In this document: positions 1 to 6,131 of the stretch, in pieces
How positions within the stretch are numbered: the stretch's first letter is position 1
Layout: the number at the start of each line of letters is the position of its first letter
Assembly: GCA_012032975.1 (NCBI GenBank)
Contig: JAAUPU010000092.1
Coordinates: 1-8,169, forward strand
DNA length: 8,169 nucleotides
DNA from: Caldilineaceae bacterium
Lineage (GTDB): Bacteria; Chloroflexota; Anaerolineae; Caldilineales; Caldilineaceae
Direction of reading: 5' to 3'
Notes under the pieces: generated by a model
What the model was told of the DNA's origin: nothing
Seen by the model: the letters and a program-made list of their open reading frames with translations, nothing else
The model's database searches: none
Made by a program: the position numbers and the translations under genes

Positions 1-967
1 AGTTGGGTATGGGTGAGCCGCTCTCCGGCCATCTTGGCGCAGATCAGCTCGTAGAGCTGCACGTTGAGCGGTGTTGGCGTCTGACATCGACGACCCGCGG
101 CGATCACCGCGCCTGTGATGGCTTCGATCTCGGTGGCGGCTCCGCGACGTATGTCCTGCCACATAGAAGAGTGGTTGGTTGCCGTGCGGCTGGCGACCTC
201 AAGGACATAGTCCATCGGATCGTCAAAGGACAACGTAATCCCTTGGGCAGCTGCGACAACTGCCGTTTCACGCGCCGCCCCGATCATCAACTCTTTGAGC
301 GCCGGGTCGTCCAGGAGCGCGCCATTGGGCGTCTCGAAGAGGGCGGTCAGCGGATTGATGGCCGCGTTGGCTGTCAGTTTTTCCCATGCCAACGCAGTGG
401 TCTGCTGGGCTGGTCGAATCTCGGTCTGGATCTGACCGCGGTTGAGTGCATTGGCCAAGCGCGTCAGGAGTTGGCTGCGTGAGGGGAGATCGGCAAGCAC
501 CGTCAAGCCATCGCCAGCATGGCGCAATTGTCCGGGCGCCTGCTTCGCGGCGCCCTGCGCTGTCACGCCAAGTGTCGTTCGCTGGCCGCCAAGATCTTCG
601 GCCAGCGTTTCGAGGTTGCCCAGTCCGTTCTGCAGGTGACGGCAACGCCAGTCGAACGGAGCACCTGCCTGGCCAAGGATGCAACGCCGGCCGTCTGGTA
701 GCTCTTGACCAGGATCAGCGCGACATCGGCCATCTCCACATCTTGAACGTGGCGGGTGATGGTGAGCTGGACGCGGCGTTGTGTGCCGTCCAGTTCTGTG
801 AGAAGCAGCCCACACCGCTGCACCGCCTCGATCTGCGCCGACCAGTTGCCGATCAGTGCGACGTGGGCGACGGCGCTCAGACGGCTGGCAAAGAGTGTGC
901 CCATCGCGCCGATGCCAAAGATGGCGACTCGCAACGGGACATCAGGCGCGGAGTGCGGCGTCGCCAT
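1..967 (-). pseudogene. panE: 2-dehydropantoate 2-reductase (ketopantoate reductase), one frameshift, 3' end cut by window edge
   Basis: PanE reduces ketopantoate to pantoate with NADPH in the cytoplasm, the second step of pantothenate synthesis. The N-terminal frame (967 to about 635) opens with a Rossmann beta strand and the dinucleotide motif GIGAMG near residue 17, and later shows ILVKSYQT. It then falls out of frame in what should read VTLQNGLGN: the DNA has GTCACCTGCAG where one more C would be expected, near 635. Reading on in the shifted frame to base 1 gives about 210 uninterrupted residues. These include LQNGLGN, the WEKLTANAAINPLTAL helix with the catalytic Lys and Asn positions, and SSMWQDIRRGAATEIEAI with the late Ser and Glu of the active site. 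Joined, the product exceeds 320 residues, about full family length, so the stop should lie just outside. ATG 967 is preceded by only a weak AAGAG. The start overlaps the panB stop by 26 bases, which suggests translational coupling. All key residues survive, so a sequence error is as likely as real decay. Confidence 0.88.
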
Positions 968-1809
968 AGAGGAACTCTTGCAGCTCGGCTTCGTCAGTCT
1001 TATAGGTGTGGGCTTGGTCGGGGAATGCGCGCGCTTCCACGTCGGTCACATAGGCGCGCAGCGCCGTCAGGATGGGTTCGCGCAGTTCGGCATATTGTTT
1101 GACAAACTTGGGTTTGAAGCCGGAGAAAAGGCCGAGCATGTCATGGAAGACAAGCACCTGACCATCGCAGCCCGCGCCTGCGCCGATGCCGATGGTGGGG
1201 ATGTGAAGCCGTTTGCTGACGGTGGTTGCAACCTGGGCTGGAATCGCTTCGAGAACGAGCGCCAGACAACCTGCCTCCTCCAAAGCCAGCGCATCTTCGA
1301 GCAAGCGTTGGGCCAGCTCGCTTGTCTTGGCCTGGACCCGATAGCCGCCCAGTTGCGTGGCCGTCTGCGGCGTCAAACCAGGTGGGCCGAACCGACCGGG
1401 GAATCCCGGCCCGGGACAAATTGCATGAACCGTCTCGATATGTTCGACCGCCTTCGAGTTGATGCTGTCCATGCGACCTTCCTTGATCAGGCGACCCGCG
1501 TTCAGCACAGCTTCGTCGCGGTTGACCTGATAGGAGAGGAAGGGCATGTCGCCGACCAAAAAGGCCGCTTTGCACCGCGGGCGACGGCTCGGCAATGGTG
1601 CAGCATTTCGTCCATCGTCACGGAAACGGTGTCGGGATAGCCAAGCACGGTCATCGCCACCGAATCGCCAACCAGGATCATTTCTGCGCCGGCCTCGTCG
1701 ACCAATTGCGCGCTCGGGTAATCGTAGGCCGTGATCATTCGCGAATCGGTCGACCGTCTCGGCTTCGTTGGCACTCGGAGCGACTGGAATCGTGACCGTT
1801 GTCTGGCAT
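942..1809 (-). pseudogene. panB: 3-methyl-2-oxobutanoate hydroxymethyltransferase, broken by several frameshifts
   Basis: PanB transfers a hydroxymethyl group from 5,10-methylene-tetrahydrofolate to 2-oxoisovalerate, giving ketopantoate. It is the committed step of pantothenate synthesis and feeds panE immediately downstream. The coding sequence is spread over all three minus frames. [17 protein letters not shown] and ILVGDS (metal-binding Asp) lie at 1738 to about 1567. After a break near 1564 comes [13 protein letters not shown] (second metal Asp), to about 1461. LEGG (metal-binding Glu) appears only in another frame at about 1459-1445. GLTPQTATQLGGYRVQ, VLEAIP (catalytic Glu), IGIGAG and the C-terminus read cleanly from about 1380 to the TGA at 942-944. 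The N-terminus is uncertain: ATG 1809 fits the operon spacing (52 bases after the upstream stop, weak GAGAG in front), and pieces resembling TVTIP and GRPI occur in different frames ahead of ATG 1738. Total length suits the roughly 265-280-residue family. Every catalytic residue is present in some frame, so the breaks are recent or artefactual. Confidence 0.87.
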
Positions 1810-1861
1810 GGTGTGACTCTCGGTGAGAAGCGCGCTGGCTGGCAAAGGGCAAGAAAGCCGT

Positions 1862-2176
1862 CTATGGACGTCCGATCAGTCCCACGGCGTCGATGTCGTT
1901 GAAACCCGGAACCGCGCTCGTGTCCAGCGTAAGCCGCAGGCTGTTCGTCTTGAACGCGGGCGGCGAGAAAAACGGGCTGAAGACACCGCTCTCGCCGGCG
2001 GTGGTGTCCGCTCCCTGCCAGAGCGTGACCCAACTCCCGACGGCTGGGTCGTAGGCCTCCAGCAGGGTCACCGCGCCTGGGTTGAAGGTCTCATAGATCT
2101 CCACCGCGTGGGGTGTTACCAGATGGTCGTAGGTCAGGTCAAGGGTGACGACGCCGCTATCAGCGTGGCTTGTGAC
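1862..2176 (-). pseudogene. Frameshifted C-terminal discoidin-like domain of the upstream secreted protein
   Basis: This is the continuation of the 2134-3999 gene in another frame, not a gene of its own. After the shift the frame reads ADSGVVTLDLTYDHL, then EIYETFNPGAVTLLEAYD, VTLWQGADTT, LRLTLDTSAVPGFNDIDAVG and IGRP, ending in TAG at 1862-1864. Together with the QWANSATASSQ segment upstream this makes a complete beta-rich domain of about 140 residues like the discoidin/F5-8C-type modules at the C-termini of secreted bacterial proteins. The Asn-Pro-Gly-Ala turn and the final Asn-Asp-Ile-Asp-Ala-Val strand are typical of that kind of module. The family name is inferred by resemblance. No start codon with a ribosome site precedes this part. 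One base lost between about 2160 and 2176 explains the break; restoring it gives one protein of roughly 710 residues ending 52 bases before panB. Confidence 0.7.
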
Positions 2177-3999
2177 CAAGCCGTCGCGGCATCTCCGGCC
2201 ACCCGGGTGTCGGGTTTGCCGGTTGCCTGCTGGGCTGAACCTTCGGACTCGCTGCGCTGGCTACTGGCTGTCGCCGAGTTGGCCCATTGCTCTCCCAAGA
2301 GTTCGGCTGGTTGCTCAAGCCGGGTCAGCAGCAGATAGTCGCCGCCCACGCCGGGCAATGCGCTCACGCTGACCTCGTACAACCCAGGGCTTTCGATGCG
2401 CTTGCTCACGATGGCGGTGGATCCGCCGCCGGGGTCGAAGGCATAGGCTACCTGTTCCCCGCGCGAATCGTACGCTGCAATTCCTAAACCTAGATCAGTC
2501 CCCGGTGCCCCGGCCAGGAGCACGCTCAAGAGCTGGCCAGAGCCATCAATTGGCAGCAGATGCACATCTGTTCCACCGGCCTCGACGCTGCCCCACGTTG
2601 CCCCATTGAGATTGACGCTGGGTGCGCCGCCAGCTTCTGCCGCGGCGATGGTAAAGGAGCCAGGGCTGCCATTGCTCAACACGGTGACGTAATACAGCCC
2701 GGCATAGGGGGCAACGAATTCGAGGCTGTCCTCCGCCCCCAATTTGTAGCTGCGCCAGATCTCCTGCTCGGGCTGCATGCCAACGCTGATATCGAAGTTG
2801 GCCGCTTCGGATTCGGACTGAGCCGCAAGCTGGACCAAGGTGCCAGGCAGCGTCACCTCGAATCGGTAGGCGGCGCTCTCCTCGCCTTCGGCAAATGCAC
2901 CGGTTGTCGGCACACCATTTTCCAGAAACGGCAACGGTTCGCCTGTCAGCCCGTCAGCCGACAGGGTGAAGGGAATATCCTCGGTCACGGCCAGGTCGGT
3001 TTCGACAAATACATAGTAGAGGCCAGCGGGCACATTCTCCAGCGCCAGTGTGGGCGCGCCCGAGCTAGATGCTGCAAACGCGCCCCCGCTCAACTGGTCG
3101 ACCATCGTAATTGTCAGACCGGCGGTGTCGGAGTCGAGGAGTAGGCGGAGTTCGGTCAGATCTTCGGTCAGCTCAAGTTGATAGACCGTCTGTGACGAAC
3201 CAACAGGAATCGCGCCCTCTATGCTCTCGCCCAGAGTTAGCGGTGTGGGTGGCCCACTCAGAAAGACGATGAGCGTGAAGCGAGAACGCCGTTCCGCCGG
3301 CTCGACCGTAATGCGGTAGTCGCCACCCTGGGTCCAAAGCGAGAGCAGGCTGGCGTCGTCGGTGCTGATGGTTTTGGCGACAGCATCATTTCCTTGAGCG
3401 GAAAGAAAGAAGCGGTCTTCCGGGCCAGGTTCGATGAAAAGCAGGATCTGTCTGGGATAGTCAGTCGCCGGGATCGACAGGTCTGCGTAGCGGGCCTCGC
3501 TTACATCCGTTTCGTTGTAGATGCTGCCAGAACGAAGTACGCCGGGCTGATCAGCATCCGCTGTCATGGCGCCCAATTCACCGAGCAAGACAAAGGAGAG
3601 GTTCGCTGTATCGACGGCCAGGAATTCGAACGTGTACAGCCCGCTTTCGAGCGCCAGTTCTGTGGTCTCGAAGATGCCATTGACCAATTCATCGCCGTTT
3701 GGTCCTGTCACAACCAGATCGAAGGCCAGCGCTTCTTCTTCGTTGTCAGTTGTCAGAAGATAGTTTGTGCTGGCCGGGGCTTCGATTTGGAACTCAGCGG
3801 ACGCGCCGATCTGGAGGTCTCGGAAGACAAACTGGCCCAACTCTACGGTCTGGGGAGGAGATGGCTCGGCCTGGCTCAGCGGTGCGGCCAAGCCAATGGA
3901 CGGCCAGAACGCCATTGACAGCGCCAACAGGCCGAGCAGGGCCAAACCGGCCCAAATCTGGTGCAGAGCGGGCAGCCTCGATCTGGCATGTTTCATCAT
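2134..3999 (-). CDS. secreted protein with five tandem beta-sandwich (PPC-like) repeats
   Basis: The predicted exported protein has 621 residues as read. The start is set at ATG 3999 (MMKHARSR) because AGGAGGAG lies 7 bases upstream; the frame is open further 5' but without such a site. Residues 1-39 form a signal peptide: basic N-region, hydrophobic core GLALLGLLALSMAFW, then GLAAP. The mature part holds five divergent repeats of about 95 residues, roughly at 52-141, 153-247, 255-350, 362-456 and 466-562. Each starts with a short Gly-rich strand and ends in a Gly-Leu-Tyr type strand (SGLYTFEF, GGDYRITV, AGLYYVFV, AGLYYVTV, PGLYEVSV). That layout resembles bacterial pre-peptidase C-terminal domains, a fold-level assignment by eye. 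From about 569 a sixth, discoidin-like domain begins (QWANSATASSQ, QATGKPDT, AATAW). It is cut off by a frameshift near 2160-2176 and ends in eleven junk residues. No catalytic motif is visible. A role in surface binding or cell-envelope structure is inferred. Confidence 0.75.
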   Translation of the reverse strand: MMKHARSRLPALHQIWAGLALLGLLALSMAFWPSIGLAAPLSQAEPSPPQTVELGQFVFRDLQIGASAEFQIEAPASTNYLLTTDNEEEALAFDLVVTGPNGDELVNGIFETTELALESGLYTFEFLAVDTANLSFVLLGELGAMTADADQPGVLRSGSIYNETDVSEARYADLSIPATDYPRQILLFIEPGPEDRFFLSAQGNDAVAKTISTDDASLLSLWTQGGDYRITVEPAERRSRFTLIVFLSGPPTPLTLGESIEGAIPVGSSQTVYQLELTEDLTELRLLLDSDTAGLTITMVDQLSGGAFAASSSGAPTLALENVPAGLYYVFVETDLAVTEDIPFTLSADGLTGEPLPFLENGVPTTGAFAEGEESAAYRFEVTLPGTLVQLAAQSESEAANFDISVGMQPEQEIWRSYKLGAEDSLEFVAPYAGLYYVTVLSNGSPGSFTIAAAEAGGAPSVNLNGATWGSVEAGGTDVHLLPIDGSGQLLSVLLAGAPGTDLGLGIAAYDSRGEQVAYAFDPGGGSTAIVSKRIESPGLYEVSVSALPGVGGDYLLLTRLEQPAELLGEQWANSATASSQRSESEGSAQQATGKPDTRVAGDAATAWSQATLIAASSPLT

Positions 4000-4006
4000 C
4001 GATTGT

Positions 4007-4014
4007 CTCCTCCT
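4007..4014 (-). promoter_or_regulatory. Strong ribosome binding site of the secreted repeat protein
   Basis: The minus strand reads AGGAGGAG here, with 7 bases before ATG 3999. It decides the start: upstream in-frame codons, including an ATG at 4020 that would place this site inside the coding region, have no comparable site, and the protein from 3999 begins directly with a signal peptide. Confidence 0.75.
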
Positions 4015-4093
4015 GCCCATTGTCGTATATTCACGAATCTTTGTAGGGACTCGGCGCAACCCTATCTGCCGTCCGGCCTTGTGTTTGTCCATC

Positions 4094-4122
4094 AGTATAC
4101 ACCGCGTTCGAGAATTTTTCAC
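4094..4122 (-). promoter_or_regulatory. Candidate sigma70-type promoter for the secreted-protein/panBE genes
   Basis: On the minus strand GTGAAA (4122-4117, 4 of 6 matches to TTGACA) is followed after exactly 17 bases by TATACT (4099-4094, 5 of 6 matches to TATAAT). Transcription would begin near 4087, leaving a leader of about 88 bases before ATG 3999. Found by eye only. Confidence 0.4.
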
Positions 4123-4399
4123 GTTGTCCAGGCTACTCGAGTGCCTCCCAGCATGGCGAGCGACTTGCCGGAAGGGGGCGAGTGCACTCTCGTATCACAA
4201 GATTCGGACGACCCCATCCAGGGAATCTCGTTGCCCTCTATTTTGGATAGACCCAGGGTGCTCCAAGTTCCTCTTTAAGGGGGAGGTCGTCCCAATTGCG
4301 GTTCTTGCCGTCGGGTACGAAGGGCGACACCGTCGTTGTCCGGTCAAATTGACACTTTACTGCATTCGGTAGACAATAAATCTTTGTGAAAAATCTTCG
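4109..4399. repeat. 14-base imperfect inverted motif at both divergent promoters (4109-4122 minus, 4386-4399 plus)
   Basis: Minus-strand 4122-4109 reads GTGAAAAATTCTCG and plus-strand 4386-4399 reads GTGAAAAATCTTCG, matching at 12 of 14 bases. One copy covers the -35 element of the minus promoter; the other lies just downstream of the -10 of the plus promoter. A shared operator is possible, but a nine-base exact match in a region this size is not far from chance. Confidence 0.25.
4349..4377 (+). promoter_or_regulatory. Candidate sigma70-type promoter for the plus-strand glycosyltransferase operon
   Basis: A perfect TTGACA (4349-4354) is followed after 17 bases by GACAAT (4372-4377, 4 of 6 matches to TATAAT) within an AT-rich stretch. 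A start near 4384 would give a leader of about 100 bases before the TTG start at 4485. No other -35/-10 pair in the region fits as well in this direction. Confidence 0.45.
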
Positions 4400-4474
4400 C
4401 CCAAAACCGGAGCAACGTTCCGTTTCGAGGCGCAAGGTTCGTTTTGTGATATACCTTCGTGACACAACGACGAC

Positions 4475-4481
4475 GAGGTGA
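4475..4481 (+). promoter_or_regulatory. Ribosome binding site fixing the TTG start at 4485
   Basis: GAGGTGA lies here, with the GAGG core 6 bases before TTG 4485. An in-frame TGA at 4479-4481, inside this site, rules out any earlier start, so the next gene really begins at TTG and cannot carry an N-terminal ATP-grasp domain in frame. Confidence 0.65.
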
Positions 4482-4484
4482 AGT

Positions 4485-6107
4485 TTGTTCGACTATACGC
4501 TTGATGGCGGATGGCCTACCACCTATCCGACGGTCTGGAGCAGGACGCCAATCCAGCCATTGGCGCCGGATCTGTTGACCCCTTTCAGTTATAGCATCCT
4601 GAATGAAATTGCAGGTCGCGCTTGGTACCAATATTATGACCGGCTTGGCTTCGAGCCTAAGCCGCGCTCCCGCGTGGTCCAGCAGCTTGACGGCTTACCC
4701 TATCTCAATCTATCGCTTTTTGCCGAGCTGGAGGCCACACACGCTGGCATCCAGCCGCTGACTTTGCGCGTCAACGGTCAACTTCAGCCGATCGCAGCCT
4801 GGGAAAAACCTGGGCTTTTGGCGGCGTTGAAGATCGGGCGAAACCAGAAAAAGATCGACAACCTGCTCGTGTCGATGCGGAGCGAGCAAGAGTCGATCAC
4901 CGTCAAGGCTCGGCAATGGTTTATCAAGACCCAGGAACTCAGGTGGAGCCAAGCCGAGGTGCTCCAGGTGATGGAGGAGATCGAACGCGTCGGCAACGCT
5001 CCGATGCAGCTCTATCTGGCTGCTCGCCACAATCTGGAACTCGTATTGAACCAGGTGGTCCGGGCGACGTTGGAAACGAAGCACTTTCCGCAAAATGTGG
5101 CGATGATCAACGCTGCGCTTTCAGGTATGCGGGATGTGCATGAATATCGCATCGGCGCCGACCTGGTCGAGCTCAGCAAAGCTGTTCAGGATCGGGCAAC
5201 GGTCATCGCGTGGCTCCAATCGGGCAAATTTGAGAATTGGCGCCAAAGCCTGCCGGACAAGCGGACACTCCATGCACTGGAGGATTTCTTGACCAAACAT
5301 GGTCACCGCGCGGCTGCCGACGGCGAGATCCGTTTCCCGCGCTGGCACGAGGATGCCAAGCCAATTCTGCGCGGCCTTGAAGCCTGTTTGAAACAAGAGG
5401 CTCGGCTGCCTGCAACGGTTTCTGCCAGTCAAGGTGTGCAGAGACTCTTGTCTCTGGTGGATGCCAAGCAGCGCAACGCGGTCGAGCTATCGTTGCGAAA
5501 GATGCAGGAACTCATCGAACTGCAAAGCCAGGCCCTACATGCCTTCAGCTATATTTTGGCGGGCACCCGTCGCTGGGCGCAGGCCGCGGCTGCGGAAGCG
5601 ATGGCCGATGGTCGGCTGACTACATTGGACGATCTCTTCTTTTTTGAACTCGAGGAGATCAAGCAGATGATGACCGGCGAGTGGAACATCAGCGCGCTCG
5701 ACGAGATTCACGCGACAGTTCGCACACGCCGCGCCGACTTTGGCCGCTGGGCCGCGACGAAACATGGCGCGCTCCTGGTTGGCGAGCGTGAAGCGCATCT
5801 CATCGGGACTGGCCTTCCCGGCGCCGGTGGAAATGCGGCGGGCCCCTTGCGCCGCCGGGAGATCACCGAGGTAAATGGTTGTCAAGGCGCAGTTGTTGGC
5901 GTATTCTATTTGGGCAACGCCAGTGCGCTTTCGCTGCCGGTGGCGGATGGATTTGTGGCTGCCAATGGTACACCGGTCGATCCCCTGGCAGTGGCGGCGC
6001 GGCCGTGGCATCGACCGGTCGTGCTGGCGCTGGGCGATCGATATGAAACGTTGACCGATGGCGCACAGACCGCGATTGACGGCGACGCCGCTGTCGTTGA
6101 CCAGTAG
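4485..6107 (+). CDS. PEP-utilising-type protein without ATP-grasp domain and without phospho-histidine
   Basis: The product has 540 residues, starting at TTG with a good ribosome site. The N-terminus (TVWSRTPIQPLAPDLLTPFSYSIL) and the later LTTLDDLFFFELEEI (about 378-391) resemble the linker of PEP synthase/rifampin phosphotransferase-type proteins, which joins an N-terminal ATP-grasp domain to the swivelling phospho-histidine domain. Residues about 130-435 look mainly alpha-helical. Residues about 438-540 look like the swivelling domain: GLPGAGGNAAGPLRR, then ADGFVAANGTPVDPLAVAAR, then RPVVLALGD and DGAQTAIDGDAAVV at the end. In active enzymes the block before Ala-Arg reads GGxxSHxAxxAR. Here it is NGTPVDPLAVAAR, with Asp499 in place of the phosphorylated His. 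With no ATP-grasp and no His, phosphotransfer by the usual mechanism is not expected. No signal peptide or membrane helix is visible. It lies 24 bases before the GT2 gene, probably co-transcribed. A regulatory, scaffold or binding role is conceivable; the function is unknown. Confidence 0.7.
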   Translation: MFDYTLDGGWPTTYPTVWSRTPIQPLAPDLLTPFSYSILNEIAGRAWYQYYDRLGFEPKPRSRVVQQLDGLPYLNLSLFAELEATHAGIQPLTLRVNGQLQPIAAWEKPGLLAALKIGRNQKKIDNLLVSMRSEQESITVKARQWFIKTQELRWSQAEVLQVMEEIERVGNAPMQLYLAARHNLELVLNQVVRATLETKHFPQNVAMINAALSGMRDVHEYRIGADLVELSKAVQDRATVIAWLQSGKFENWRQSLPDKRTLHALEDFLTKHGHRAAADGEIRFPRWHEDAKPILRGLEACLKQEARLPATVSASQGVQRLLSLVDAKQRNAVELSLRKMQELIELQSQALHAFSYILAGTRRWAQAAAAEAMADGRLTTLDDLFFFELEEIKQMMTGEWNISALDEIHATVRTRRADFGRWAATKHGALLVGEREAHLIGTGLPGAGGNAAGPLRRREITEVNGCQGAVVGVFYLGNASALSLPVADGFVAANGTPVDPLAVAARPWHRPVVLALGDRYETLTDGAQTAIDGDAAVVDQ

Positions 6108-6131
6108 GGTAAGCGCGCGACAGGAACAGCA

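Larger units (their letters stand above)
4000..4484. other. Divergent intergenic region between the secreted-protein/pan genes and the glycosyltransferase operon
   Basis: About 485 bases with no convincing gene. Small open frames exist on both strands but show no recognisable motif and no ribosome site. The region is more AT-rich near both promoters. It holds one candidate promoter facing each way, the two ribosome sites at its edges, and a 14-base imperfect motif found once in each orientation. Between about 4125 and 4340 I see nothing interpretable: no tRNA, riboswitch or strong terminator. Confidence 0.6.

Noticed and set aside
3..482. Plus-strand open frame of 159 codons opposite the panE C-terminal half
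   Set aside because: The minus strand here reads the PanE WEKLTANAAINPLTAL and late Ser/Glu motifs; the plus frame is a GC-driven shadow.
756..1640. Long plus-strand open frame of 294 codons opposite panB/panE
   Set aside because: It is antisense to panB and panE, whose family motifs are clear, and its product shows no recognisable motif or ribosome site.
2560..3144. Plus-strand open frame of 194 codons inside the secreted-protein gene
   Set aside because: Composition is Cys/Arg/His-rich with no domain, and it lies opposite a well-structured repeat protein.
4269..4284. Small hairpin TCCTCTTTAAGGGGGA as a possible terminator
   Set aside because: Short stem with two G-T pairs and no T-run on either strand.
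4238..4465. Small minus-strand open frame of 75 codons in the intergenic region
   Set aside because: No ribosome site, no motif, and it overlaps the plus-strand promoter and leader.
5793..6104. Frameshift as the cause of the missing phospho-His in the swivelling domain
   Set aside because: The frame reads smoothly from GLPGAGG through NGTPVDPLAVAAR to the DGDAAVV end, so the His loss is a residue difference and not a shift in frame.
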